From contig JANYLM010000125.1 of NCBI GenBank assembly GCA_025357835.1, positions 29,595 through 93,594 on the forward strand: a stretch of DNA of 64,000 bases, in the 5' to 3' direction. Source of the stretch: Gammaproteobacteria bacterium (GTDB lineage: Bacteria > Pseudomonadota > Gammaproteobacteria > Steroidobacterales > Steroidobacteraceae). The notes beneath the pieces are model-generated. The model saw nothing but the letters and a program-made list of their open reading frames with translations. It had not been told where the DNA came from and did no database searches. Shown here piece after piece: positions 9,516 to 17,446 of the stretch (position 1 is the stretch's first letter; the number at the start of each line of letters is the position of its first letter). The position numbers were made by a program, and so were the translations under genes.

Positions 9516-10709
9516 ATGATCGGAAAAGTGAATAAAAGCACCGCTATCGCAGTGGCGGCGGCGGCCACCCTGTTGGCAAGTGCAGCAGGTGCTGCAGATG
9601 TGGACACAATTGCCACGGGTCTACGCAACCCCCGCGCGCTGGCGTTTGATACGGAAGGAAAATTATATGTTGCGGAATCGGGTCTCGGCGCTGGCGACGG
9701 ACACGGAGGTACCGCCGCGGGCGTTGGGCTGACCGGCGCGGTCAGTGAAATCGTTCATCCGGGTGGCGCGCATCCGTACCCCCATCGCGTTGTGACTGGC
9801 TTGGCGTCGGTCGACGATCCCGCAAGGGACGAAGTGACGGGGCCCGATGGCATTGCCACGCGCGGCGACAAGATGTACGTCCTTGAGGCCGCGTCCAGGG
9901 CCGCTGTTTTCAAGGGCCTCCTCGGCACTTCGAGCTCACTCAGCGATGCACAGTTGGACGCGGTCGAACAATTCGGGAAACTCCTAGAAGTGTCGCCAGA
10001 CGAAGCAGAATCGAACGGCGACGAGGGGGGATCTCGACATTTCAAGACCATTGCGGCGGTCGGCGACTTTGACTATGCCTGGACGGACAATAACCAGGGC
10101 GCCGCCTTCGCACCGATGGGACAGTTTCCGGACGCTAATCCCTATGCGGTGCTTGCTCTTCCCGGGCATCAATATGTGGTGGACGCTGCCTCAAACACAA
10201 TCGATGAAGTACGCGCGGACGGTTCAATTCGCATTGTCGCGTACGTACCCAATCCCAAGGTGAGCGACGCCGTGCCGACCTGCGTTGCCCAAGGCCGTGA
10301 TCACAAACTCTACTTTGGGACTCTCGCCTTTGGCGCAAACTTCGCCTTGGGCCAGGGCGGCAAAAATCCGCAGTCAAAGGTTTATCGCTTTGATCCAAAC
10401 GCAACCTCATCGATTCAGTTCTTGACCGAGGCGGATGTGTGGGCCAGCGGATTCTTTCCAATCACGGGGTGCGGTTTTGGCGCCGATGGCTTTTACGTGA
10501 CCGAATTCTGGACCAGCCTTGCTCCTCCGGGCGGCGGCGATGTGGTGCGGATTACGATTAACGGGGACGGCAGCGCGGGCGGGCGCACACACTTTGGTGC
10601 CGGTGTGTTAATGATGCCAAACGGCTTCGCGGCCGGTCCAGATGGCGCGATTTATGTGTCTAACTTAAGCAACTCGCCGAAAGGAACGGTGGTGCGCATT
10701 AGGCCTTGA
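9516..10709 (+). CDS. Secreted ScyD/ScyE-like beta-propeller protein
   Basis: The start at the ATG at 9516, after GAAGGGGAA, opens a signal peptide ending near SAAGAADVD. The mature protein begins DTIATGLRNPRALAFDTEGKLYVAESG, the opening of ScyD/ScyE family proteins, which resemble NHL/SMP-30 propellers. Further repeats are VTGPDGIATRGDKMYVLE, YVVDAASNTIDEVRADG, and the closing repeat MMPNGFAAGPDGAIYVSNLS. At 397 residues it has the usual family length. In cyanobacteria relatives occur in scytonemin loci, but here the function is unknown. The gene sits between the two copies of the duplicated leader module, so it may once have been an insertion between repeats or part of a duplicated operon. 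Confidence 0.82.
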   Translation: MIGKVNKSTAIAVAAAATLLASAAGAADVDTIATGLRNPRALAFDTEGKLYVAESGLGAGDGHGGTAAGVGLTGAVSEIVHPGGAHPYPHRVVTGLASVDDPARDEVTGPDGIATRGDKMYVLEAASRAAVFKGLLGTSSSLSDAQLDAVEQFGKLLEVSPDEAESNGDEGGSRHFKTIAAVGDFDYAWTDNNQGAAFAPMGQFPDANPYAVLALPGHQYVVDAASNTIDEVRADGSIRIVAYVPNPKVSDAVPTCVAQGRDHKLYFGTLAFGANFALGQGGKNPQSKVYRFDPNATSSIQFLTEADVWASGFFPITGCGFGADGFYVTEFWTSLAPPGGGDVVRITINGDGSAGGRTHFGAGVLMMPNGFAAGPDGAIYVSNLSNSPKGTVVRIRP

Positions 10710-10730
10710 GCGTGCTTCTTTCGACACTGA

Positions 10731-10766
10731 GCCCCAGGCCGCCAACCCGGCGACCTGGGGCCTTCC
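10731..10766 (+). terminator. Probable intrinsic terminator after the ScyD-like gene
   Basis: GCCCCAGG at 10731-10738 pairs with CCTGGGGC at 10754-10761. An inner CGCC/GGCG pairing closes a five-base loop, and a short CTTCCT tract follows. It lies 22 bases after the stop codon at 10709. The T tract is weak. Confidence 0.5.
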
Positions 10767-10796
10767 TCCGCACCCGATAAGCATCCCTGCCGCTCA

Positions 10797-11120
10797 GGTG
10801 CGGCTCATGCCGGTTGACCGCGACCTCATTTGGCCGGAACCGCAACTTGTTCACCAACCCTGTCAGCAACCCGCATCGAATCGCGTAATACCTAACTAGC
10901 GATGTTGCTTTCATCGCCAACGCTCGGATTTTAAGGAAAAAGGAGCAAGCGATGGATTGGACACATATTGCGGGGCGTTCGGGAGCCGTGGCTGCGCTGA
11001 CCAGCGTCCCTGATGAGGCGGGTCTGAACCGCGAAGATCGAGCATGAAATCGCTCTCTCTGCCACTGGCCCTGGTGTTGGCCGTACTAGTCGCATGCGGC
11101 AAGGCGCCGGCTGGAGCTTC
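10797..11120 (+). repeat. Intact copy of the duplicated promoter/leader/lipoprotein 5' module
   Basis: This is the partner of the decayed copy at 9077-9420, in direct orientation and about 1.7 kb downstream. It includes the leader ORF at 10952 and the first part of the lipoprotein gene. Identity is highest in the non-coding section 10840-10915, which argues that this part is a promoter or other functional regulatory segment. Confidence 0.7.
10952..11047 (+). CDS. Leader peptide (31 aa) coupled to the lipoprotein gene
   Basis: The ATG at 10952 is preceded by AAGGAG at a good distance, a stronger ribosome site than the downstream gene has of its own. The ORF encodes 31 residues starting MDWTHIAGRSG and ends in a TGA that overlaps the ATG of the lipoprotein gene (ATGA at 11044-11047). 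This geometry suggests translational coupling. The peptide has no recognisable domain. It may exist only to deliver ribosomes to the next gene. Confidence 0.5.
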   Translation: MDWTHIAGRSGAVAALTSVPDEAGLNREDRA

Positions 11121-11733
11121 GCCACCCCCGAGCGGATCACACACCGGCGGAGCATCGCGCAGCCACGATCCGGCACACGGCGTACTCAGCAAGGAGGAAG
11201 TGAGCGCGATTCTCGGCAGCCCTGTCACGACTGTCGAAGGTGCGGCCACCGACATGGGCTACAAGACGGCGGTCATCGGTCTTGAAACCACCATCGGTAT
11301 CGAGTCGAGCGACGATTCCGTCGCTGCCATCAACGGTGCCCGCAAGGCGACCGGCATGCTGGGCGGAACCGCTGAGAATGTACCGAATCTGGGCGATGAG
11401 GCATTTTTCGGCGCGATGTCGATTCTGTACGTCCGCACCGGCGACAACATGATCACCATCACTCCCCCCAATTTGCAGCTGGTCGCAGCGACCGCCGCCT
11501 ATGGGAAGGTCACCGACGCCAAGATGGGCTCCGAGGAGCAGGCCAAAGCCATGCAGGACCTAATCCACGTCGAGAAGACCGACCCGCTAACCGCCGGTTT
11601 GAATACCCAAGACGACATGCAGGGGGCGCTGGCTACGGTCGCGGCGGCGAGCAAGAAACAGGGTACGACGTATGAGACGCAAGCGCGGACCATGGCCTTG
11701 GCGCTGGCCGCGAAAGTGTTGACCAAGCTGTGA
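11044..11733 (+). CDS. Lipoprotein of unknown function
   Basis: The leader MKSLSLPLALVLAVLVACGK contains a lipobox (LVAC), so the mature protein of about 213 residues should be lipid-anchored. After a Pro/Ser/Gly/His-rich linker the domain begins VLSKEEVSAILGSPV and continues with strands such as TGDNMITITPPN. This layout resembles the lipoprotein domain that starts with an L.xxEvxxalG motif (DUF3558-like), but I cannot assign it firmly. The start overlaps the leader peptide stop, and the DUF4412 gene follows after 63 bases. Function unknown. Confidence 0.7.
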   Translation: MKSLSLPLALVLAVLVACGKAPAGASPPPSGSHTGGASRSHDPAHGVLSKEEVSAILGSPVTTVEGAATDMGYKTAVIGLETTIGIESSDDSVAAINGARKATGMLGGTAENVPNLGDEAFFGAMSILYVRTGDNMITITPPNLQLVAATAAYGKVTDAKMGSEEQAKAMQDLIHVEKTDPLTAGLNTQDDMQGALATVAAASKKQGTTYETQARTMALALAAKVLTKL

Positions 11734-11796
11734 AAGCGCCGACAACTTGGAGATAACCCGGACACTTCATTGAGCACTCAATTTCACCGAGGACCT

Positions 11797-12579
11797 ATGC
11801 AAAACGCCCACTCGCTTGTCACGATATGCATCCTGGGGGCCGGCGCGGCCGGACTCTGCCACGCCGCCGACGACCTGACGGTGATTTCCAAGGTCACTAC
11901 CAACGGCCAGCCCAGCGGTACCGAAACCAGTTACATCTCGAGCGATCATATCCGGACCTCCGGCGCGCAGGGAACGGACATGATCATCGATCTGAAGAGC
12001 GCTGTGATGACGAACATCGACGATAAGAATAAGACCTATTTCACCGTGACCAAGCAGGACATGGACAGGATGTCCGCAAAGATGGCCGAACGCATGAACG
12101 ATCCGAAAATGAAACAGGCCATGGCCATGATGCACGGTATGTCCGCGGCCATGTCCACCTCGGCCGAGGTCAAGAAGACCGGTGTCACTCGCAAGGTGGC
12201 GGGGTACGCCTGCGAGGAATGGATGATTACGATGGGTTCGATGATGACGATCAAGGAATGCGTCACGAGCGACTTGAAGTATCCCGTTCAGAGCTGGGAG
12301 GCGTTGGCGGAATTCAGCGAATCGATGCGCAAGTCGATGAGCGGTTTCGGTCCCAGTGCCAAGGCTGGCGCGGATTTCGCCGAAAAGATGAAAAGTATCA
12401 AAGGCTTTCCCGTTGCGACCGCGACTATCGTGGACGCAGGTGTGGCCAAGACCAGCATGACGTCTGAGGTCTCCGACGTGCGCCGAACTCCCATCGCGGC
12501 GGCTACTTGGGATGTGCCCGCGGGCTTTACCAAGGTGGACAATCCCATGATGAAATCCTTACAAGAGCACGGGCGTTAG
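11797..12579 (+). CDS. Secreted DUF4412 domain protein
   Basis: The ATG at 11797 has GAGGA five bases upstream, so it is preferred over the TTG at 11770. A signal peptide ends at CHAADD. The mature protein has the DUF4412 pattern: ISKVTTNGQPSGTETSYISSDHIR, then a strand with MIIDLKSAVMTNIDDKNKTYFTVT, then a Met-rich helix, then a core with VAGYACEEWMITMGSMMTIKECV. The two cysteines around the EEW motif may form a disulfide. It lies behind the lipoprotein gene and may share its promoter. The family has no established biochemical role. Confidence 0.8.
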   Translation: MQNAHSLVTICILGAGAAGLCHAADDLTVISKVTTNGQPSGTETSYISSDHIRTSGAQGTDMIIDLKSAVMTNIDDKNKTYFTVTKQDMDRMSAKMAERMNDPKMKQAMAMMHGMSAAMSTSAEVKKTGVTRKVAGYACEEWMITMGSMMTIKECVTSDLKYPVQSWEALAEFSESMRKSMSGFGPSAKAGADFAEKMKSIKGFPVATATIVDAGVAKTSMTSEVSDVRRTPIAAATWDVPAGFTKVDNPMMKSLQEHGR

Positions 12580-12739
12580 TGCGCTGCCGAACAAACGAAG
12601 CACGCCTGCAGAGAATTGCCGGTGATGTCTTTGCAACACGCAACATTTATAGAAATGCGGTCCCGTAACGTACGTTGGCGCACGGACGAATCAAGTTCTA
12701 AGAGCCTACCATTGTGAGTCACGGTTACGAGGAACGGCA

Positions 12740-12976
12740 ATGGCAACTCAAGGTCTGCATTTCGGTGTTTACAAATCCCGGCCCCCTTCTAGGGAGATTT
12801 GTGAATCCAGAGAGATCGCCATGGCGCACCTCGATGCCAAAATCGAAACCGCGCGGGCAAATGAGGGCTCTGCGGGTATGCTGGACAACGGTAAATGGGA
12901 GCTGCATTTTCCTAACAGGGCCATGGTCTTGTATTGGGTTGAAGACCCCAATGGAGAGGTGCAGCGTTTCCCCTAA
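12740..12976 (+). CDS. Small hypothetical protein (78 aa)
   Basis: The ATG at 12740 follows GAGGAA at a normal spacing. The product has a helix (MAHLDAKIETARANEG) and a strand segment (NGKWELHFPNRAMVLYWVEDPNGEVQRFP) with plausible composition. An overlapping longer ORF in another frame (12714-13055) has a basic, Cys/Trp-rich composition and was rejected. No family is recognised. Confidence 0.5.
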   Translation: MATQGLHFGVYKSRPPSREICESREIAMAHLDAKIETARANEGSAGMLDNGKWELHFPNRAMVLYWVEDPNGEVQRFP

Positions 12977-13026
12977 ATCGTGTCCAAGCACAATCGATAA
13001 TGTATCGAACGCATGGATAAATAAGC

Positions 13027-13446
13027 ATGACGAGCCAAGCTGGAGTTTGGATTGATCATCGCAAGGCGGTCATAGTCTCATTGGCCGGCGACGGCGAGCA
13101 TCTGACAACGATTGTCTCGAAGGTTGAGAAGCATTTGGAGCGCGGTGGCGATTCACCGCTAAAGGGTTCTTACGAGGCATTTCAAGTTCCAGCCGACGAC
13201 AGTCGACAGCGGGCACTCACGGGCGAGCTGAACCTGTATTACGACCGTGTCATTGTCGTTCTCCGCGAATTCCAGCAGTTGTTGCTTTTCGGACCGGGCG
13301 AGGCCAAAGGGGAGTTGCTTAAGCGCCTGGAAAAAATGAAACTAGATGCACGGGTGTCGGCCGTAGAGACACAAGATAGAATGACTGATCATCAGATAGC
13401 AGCGAATGTGCGCACGTATTTTGCCTCGGCAGCCCCTGGCGCATAA
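13027..13446 (+). CDS. eRF1-domain-1-like small protein
   Basis: The 139-residue protein opens with GVWIDHRKAVIVSLAGDGE, the signature of a proteobacterial family often labelled translational machinery or host-attachment-like protein, whose fold resembles domain 1 of eRF1/Pelota. The central YYDRVIVVLREFQQLLLFGPGEAKGELLKRLEKM segment and the ending RMTDHQIAANVRTYF also fit. Biochemical function is unproven. It starts 50 bases after the previous small gene. Confidence 0.75.
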   Translation: MTSQAGVWIDHRKAVIVSLAGDGEHLTTIVSKVEKHLERGGDSPLKGSYEAFQVPADDSRQRALTGELNLYYDRVIVVLREFQQLLLFGPGEAKGELLKRLEKMKLDARVSAVETQDRMTDHQIAANVRTYFASAAPGA

Positions 13447-13526
13447 AATGGCGAGGTAAGGACGCCTGAACTGTCCCCGGCCAATGGCTGGCTCCACGTG
13501 GCGCTGGCCGTTCCTGTCTTGATAAT

Positions 13527-14354
13527 TTGTTTCTTTCTTGGCAAGGTCTCCTGCCGCTGTGCGCGATCACAGCTTTGGCTCGGCGATATTGGGAGGCTCA
13601 TCTGGACTCACCGGTGCTGGCATCTCGGGCAGCCACAGCAGCCCGCGTCGTAGGCGACGCGACGGGCTATGGCCTACGCTTTCTGCGTATGCACATTTGG
13701 TGGATGGCGCTTTGGTTTTTCTGCCTGCTGCTGCCGCTATGGGGATTTGCGGCACTGGTGGGTGAAGTGCACGAGAAGGAAGTGTTCGCATTCGATGCGC
13801 CGATACTGAACTTGCTGCATGCGCAGGCGACGCCGTCGATCGATCGCTTCTTCGTTCTGACCAGCCGTCTAGGCTATCTCTGGGGGGTGGTGCCGGTCGA
13901 CGCGATCATCCTAGTGCTGCTTGTTGTGCGCAGGCGGTTTCGCGACGGCTTATTCCTCGGCATCTCCGTCATTGGGTCAGCCATCCTAAATATCGTCGCG
14001 AAAAATTATTTTTCGCGCATGCGTCCGGATCTGTGGGTCTCGATCAGGCCGGAGACTACGTACAGCTTTCCCAGCGGTCATGCGATGGGCTCCGCCACCC
14101 TTGGCATGGCGGTTATCATTCTGTGTTGGCCCACCCGCTGGCGCTGGCCGCTGTTAGCTGTCTGCGTACTTGCGGTGCTGCTGGTGGGAGTTTCTCGTGT
14201 TTACTTGGGGGTTCACTATCCCTCCGACATTCTCGCCGGATGGACGGCTGCGATCGCATGGACTGTCGGAATGTACCTCTTGGTTGACCAAAAGGCGCCG
14301 GCGCCGCCCCCGAGTGCAGCGCCCAGCAAGGATGCGATCGGCGCAATGCCGTAG
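13527..14354 (+). CDS. PAP2-family membrane phosphatase
   Basis: The three phosphatase signatures are visible: KNYFSRMRPD (K-x6-RP type), PSGHAMG, and SRVYLGVHYPSD with the catalytic His and Asp. They lie between membrane helices (for example MALWFFCLLLPLWGFAAL, ILVLLVV, WPLLAVCVLAVLLVGV). Members remove phosphate from lipid pyrophosphates such as undecaprenyl pyrophosphate or from phosphatidate. The start is uncertain: no ATG is available upstream of the first helix, so a TTG at 13527 is used. The C-terminus is a Pro/Ala-rich tail. Substrate unknown. Confidence 0.85.
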   Translation: MFLSWQGLLPLCAITALARRYWEAHLDSPVLASRAATAARVVGDATGYGLRFLRMHIWWMALWFFCLLLPLWGFAALVGEVHEKEVFAFDAPILNLLHAQATPSIDRFFVLTSRLGYLWGVVPVDAIILVLLVVRRRFRDGLFLGISVIGSAILNIVAKNYFSRMRPDLWVSIRPETTYSFPSGHAMGSATLGMAVIILCWPTRWRWPLLAVCVLAVLLVGVSRVYLGVHYPSDILAGWTAAIAWTVGMYLLVDQKAPAPPPSAAPSKDAIGAMP

Positions 14355-14510
14355 ATCGCCGCTGATTTGCGTCAGGAGTGGCCCAGGCAATTTTCCCGCA
14401 AGTGGCCCTTCTTGGAATGGCCACCCCTGTCATAAGATCTGCGCCACCGACCGTCCAGCTCAGTGGATGGGCGCGGCCTAAAGCCGATCGTTGCAGCGGG
14501 AGAGATTAAA

Positions 14511-15098
14511 GTGAAGTTTCAACTCGACGTCGGAGCCTGCCTCCTGGCCGGCGCTATCTGTGGCATCTGTATGCCGCGACCAGCAGGCGCTACGGGCGAA
14601 GCTGCACGGCCCGCCACGGCCGCGGTTCGCGACGGCCAGCATGATTTCGATTTCGACATCGGGGTGTGGAAGACCCACATCAAACGCGTCTCCGATCCTT
14701 TTTCTAGCTCGAGTCAGTCGATCGAACTTAGTGGAACCGTCAGCGTCCGCAAGGTCTGGGACGGTCGTGCCCAGTTGGAGGAGATCGAGGCCGACGGCCC
14801 GAACGGCCATTGGGAAGGATTGAGTCTGTTTCTTTACAATCCCGCGGCACACCAGTGGAGCCAGACCTTCGTCAACAGCAAGGTAGGCGCGCTGACGTCG
14901 GGGATGATTGGCTCGTTCAAGGATGGGCGCGGGGAACTCTTCAGTCAGGAAACCATCCACGATAGGACGATACTGGTTCGGGCGGTCTGGTCCGACATCA
15001 AACCCAATTCCCATAGCTATGAAGAATCGTATTCCGACGACGGTGGCAAAACCTGGGCGCTGTCATTCACCGCCAACTTGACGCGGGAGAAGCCATAA
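14511..15098 (+). CDS. Secreted DUF1579-like protein
   Basis: The GTG at 14511 has GGGAGA upstream and opens a signal peptide (MKFQLDVGACLLAGAICGI); an in-frame ATG at 14463 would leave an unlikely N-terminus. The mature part starts QHDFDFDIGVWKTHIKR and continues with GTVSVRKVWDGRAQLEEIEADG and LFLYNPAAHQWSQTFVNS. This is the lipocalin-like pattern of DUF1579-type proteins, which often carry an FDF/GxW opening. Substrate unknown. Confidence 0.72.
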   Translation: MKFQLDVGACLLAGAICGICMPRPAGATGEAARPATAAVRDGQHDFDFDIGVWKTHIKRVSDPFSSSSQSIELSGTVSVRKVWDGRAQLEEIEADGPNGHWEGLSLFLYNPAAHQWSQTFVNSKVGALTSGMIGSFKDGRGELFSQETIHDRTILVRAVWSDIKPNSHSYEESYSDDGGKTWALSFTANLTREKP

Positions 15099-15122
15099 AC
15101 GGGGGCAGCATGCTGAAGACCG

Positions 15123-15147
15123 TCGCCGCTGTTAGCGGCGAGCTTTG
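15123..15147 (+). terminator. Hairpin between convergent genes, possible terminator
   Basis: TCGCCGCT at 15123-15130 pairs perfectly with AGCGGCGA at 15134-15141 around a GTT loop. The sequence GCTTT follows. It sits 25 bases after the stop of the DUF1579-like gene and before the convergent zinc-ribbon gene. The T tract is short. Confidence 0.4.
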
Positions 15148-15218
15148 CACTCATGGCATCCATGTTAGCAGCGGCAACAGGGGTAGATTCTTTGGGGCGT
15201 AAAGTCCCTCCCTGGCCA

Positions 15219-15440
15219 TTAATTGGGAACTGCATCGATCCAAGGTGCACCAAGATATTCACGGATTTGTTCAAGCTCGACCGTACTCGCTTCCCAGTGG
15301 GTATCGTGACAGGGCGCGTACAATTTTAGACTGGTCGATGTCAACAGACCGCTCGCAACGGTAGCCAGCGGAAACTGCATAAGACTTTCCCTTCCACAGT
15401 TGGGACAGGTCACGGGAAACCGAATGGTGGGCTCGCTCAT
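15219..15440 (-). CDS. Small zinc-ribbon protein (73 aa)
   Basis: The 73-residue protein contains CPNCG near the N-terminus (residues 12-16) and a later CHDTHW, enough for one metal site. It follows the MarR-like gene by 20 bases on the same strand and is probably co-transcribed with it. No established function. Confidence 0.6.
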   Translation of the reverse strand: MSEPTIRFPVTCPNCGRESLMQFPLATVASGLLTSTSLKLYAPCHDTHWEASTVELEQIREYLGAPWIDAVPN

Positions 15441-15460
15441 GACGTTGCCATGCGGCAGTC

Positions 15461-15799
15461 CTATTTGAAATGTGACGCCGAAATGGCGGCGATTGCACCA
15501 CTGTATTTGCCGAGAAGTTTGACGATTGAAGGCGCGATCACCAGTTTCGTGGCGCGCCGATCGTCCACGGTCTTGCGGGGGATAACTATGCCCTGATCAA
15601 TCAGCCTAGCCAGTTTTCGGCGCACTGTTGCGCGCGAGCAAATATCGAGAAGGAGAAGTTGCTTCACCGTCAGTGGGTGGCCGCGCTCTTCTTCATAACC
15701 AATCTCGATAACAATATCGAAATCAAACACAGATTTAAGAAAAGGGAGTTGCCCCTTTTCGAACAGTCGCAATTTTCTCAGTCCCGAGAACAGCTTCAT
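15461..15799 (-). CDS. MarR-like winged-helix regulator
   Basis: The 112-residue protein has the winged-helix pattern: a leading helix (FLKSVFDFDIVIEIGYEEERG), the recognition region HPLTVKQLLLLDICSRATVRRKLARLIDQG, and the wing IVIPRKTVDDRRATKLVIAP. The wing motif DDRR is typical of MarR-type proteins. It is transcribed away from the MFS transporter gene and lies 315 bases from it, so it may have regulated that transporter before it was broken. Effector unknown. Confidence 0.72.
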   Translation of the reverse strand: MKLFSGLRKLRLFEKGQLPFLKSVFDFDIVIEIGYEEERGHPLTVKQLLLLDICSRATVRRKLARLIDQGIVIPRKTVDDRRATKLVIAPSIVKLLGKYSGAIAAISASHFK

Positions 15800-16114
15800 T
15801 GTTTGAGTTTTTGGCCTCGCAGCCGACGATCATGATGCCGCTGTAGACGCCTGGCAAGCGAAATTAGGGCTCATTTTGACCTCGATACTCGTCCATTTGG
15901 GTGTCAGAGCAAATCGTTTTCCAACCTTCGGCTGAATGCTCGCGCGCGATGTCTATCGTTGCGCAGAACGGTAGGCAGGCAGCCGTCGGTTGGGAACCAG
16001 TCCCCAACAGCTGGTTGGCATGTTAAGTAAGACACATTGCTTGTGATAGGGTGACGCTTCGGTACCACAACGCGGCGGCGCAGCGATTGTGGATCGCTGG
16101 AATGGAGACACAAA
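15800..16114. other. Divergent intergenic region, no gene seen
   Basis: This 315-base stretch lies between the MarR-like gene and the MFS gene. It should carry both promoters. I see no convincing ORF, and no repeat that would mark the operator with certainty. Confidence 0.4.
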
Positions 16115-16883
16115 ATGACCCACTCTCGCTATCGCTGGGTGATTGTGGCAGCAGGTGGCCTTTTGGGCTGCCTAGCAATAGGCGCCATGTTTTCCCTGCC
16201 GGTTTTTCTCCGGCCCATCTCGCAGGATACCGGATGGTCCATCACCGGGGTGTCCAGCGCCATGACTTTTGGTTTTCTCGCCATGGCTTTGGGAAGCGTC
16301 ATCTGGGGAAGTCTGTCGGACCGCTTCGGCCCCCGCCTGATAGTAATGATTGGATCAGTCAGTTTGGCTGCCAGTCTGGCTCATGCGAGCACGGCGACAA
16401 CGCTCATTGAGTTTCAACTAATGTTTGGCTTGGCTGTCGGAGGCGCGACCGCCGCGATCTTCGCGCCCATGATGGCCTGCGTGACCGGCTGGTTCGACAC
16501 ACATCGCAGCCTAGCGGTTTCCCTCGTATCTGCCGGCATGGGAATGGCGCCACTCACCATGTCTCCATTGGCGGCGCGGCTGATCTCCAACCACGACTGG
16601 AGAACCTCCCTGCAAATCATCGCCGCCCTCGTCGCAGCCGTGATGATCCCTGTGGCGCTGCTGGTTCGGCGCCCACCGGCTCTGGAAGGGGACAATACTG
16701 CCGCTTCCCGAGGTGAGCAGCCGCAATCTGCGATGACAGTGGGGCAGGCAACCAGATCGCCCCAATTCTTCATCCTGCTGCTGACGAATTTTTTTGTTGC
16801 GCCACACACTCAGGACCGATTTTCCATACGGTGAGTTACGCCATAAGCTGCGGGATCCCGATAATTGCCGCTGTTTCGATCTA
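16115..16883 (+). pseudogene. MFS transporter, 5' part (frameshifted and interrupted)
   Basis: The ATG at 16115 opens six membrane helices with the major facilitator motif GSLSDRFGPR after helix 2, like oxalate/formate-antiporter-type MFS proteins. At 16789-16795 the gene has seven T residues. With eight, the frame would continue NFFCCATHSGPIFHTVSYA, which matches the family. With seven, translation leaves the frame and stops at 16834. The correct frame continues to 16883, where an IS1595-type element begins. The 3' half resumes at 19124. Joining the two halves across the element restores AVSI-YSVEG exactly. The gene is therefore inactivated twice. Confidence 0.9.
16874..16883 (+). repeat. 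Left flank duplication of the IS1595-type element
   Basis: The ten bases TTTCGATCTA here recur at 19114-19123 on the other side of the element. IS1595-family elements usually generate 8-base duplications, so two of the ten matching bases may be chance or part of the end. Confidence 0.8.
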
Positions 16884-16904
16884 AGGGGTGTCCATTTAGC
16901 TCCA
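16884..16904 (+). repeat. Left terminal inverted repeat
   Basis: The repeat begins AGGGGTGTCCATTTAGC. It pairs with 19093-19113 with mismatches only at positions 4, 7 and 12 of 21. Confidence 0.88.
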
Positions 16905-17025
16905 CGACCCGTAACATTCGGTGTTCAGTCACGTGAGGGTCGTAAACGCCCTGAGCGGCCGGTCACATCTAACCGCTTCAAAGCGCCGCGATTTATCCCT
17001 GATGGGATAAGGAGATACTTCCAAA

Positions 17026-17250
17026 ATGATTATTTGGGTCGTAATTGGTGTGTGGCTGTTCGTTACCGCAATTGTGATCGGATACCCGCTTCGAACTGGC
17101 CAAATCCGGGTCGGACTCAATCCAGTAAGCCGAGAGGCGGCTCCAAAGGCTTTCTGGACTGCCTACATCATCTCTACAGTCCTGTTCATCGCGGTTTCCT
17201 TCGCCGTCGCCTTCTTTATCAGAGCGATACTGCCTCCGCTAGCTCGGTAG
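17026..17250 (+). CDS. Small two-helix membrane protein, passenger in the element
   Basis: The ATG at 17026 is preceded by AAGGAGAT at a slightly long spacing. The 74-residue product has two hydrophobic helices (IIWVVIGVWLFVTAIVIGYPL and FWTAYIISTVLFIAVSFAVAFFI) joined by a polar loop with GLNPVSREAAPK. No known family is recognised. It lies between the left inverted repeat and the transposase, so it moved with the element. Confidence 0.6.
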   Translation: MIIWVVIGVWLFVTAIVIGYPLRTGQIRVGLNPVSREAAPKAFWTAYIISTVLFIAVSFAVAFFIRAILPPLAR

Positions 17251-17446
17251 AGTTTGGCGCCCTATCGCTTTGCATAGCTGACTTTTGATGATCAAAGATT
17301 GATCGCCACCCGCCTTCGCACATTTGAGTCGCGGGTGCGGCAGCCTGCTCATTGGACAATCGCTGTCGAAAGCAGCAGTCGACCTCCGCGAGCCGCACCT
17401 GACCAATGCGGCGGACCGTTTCGGATACCCCTTTATTATATACAGC

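Noticed and set aside
12714..13055. 113-codon ORF overlapping the small gene at 12740
   Set aside because: It lacks a ribosome site and has atypical Cys/Trp-rich composition; the other frame has GAGGAA before an ATG and better composition.
17420..17434. AAGGGGTATCC-like sequence on the minus strand inside the element, resembling its ends
   Set aside because: Only about ten bases match the terminal repeats and the similarity stops before the TTAGCTCC part, so it is not taken as a further element end.
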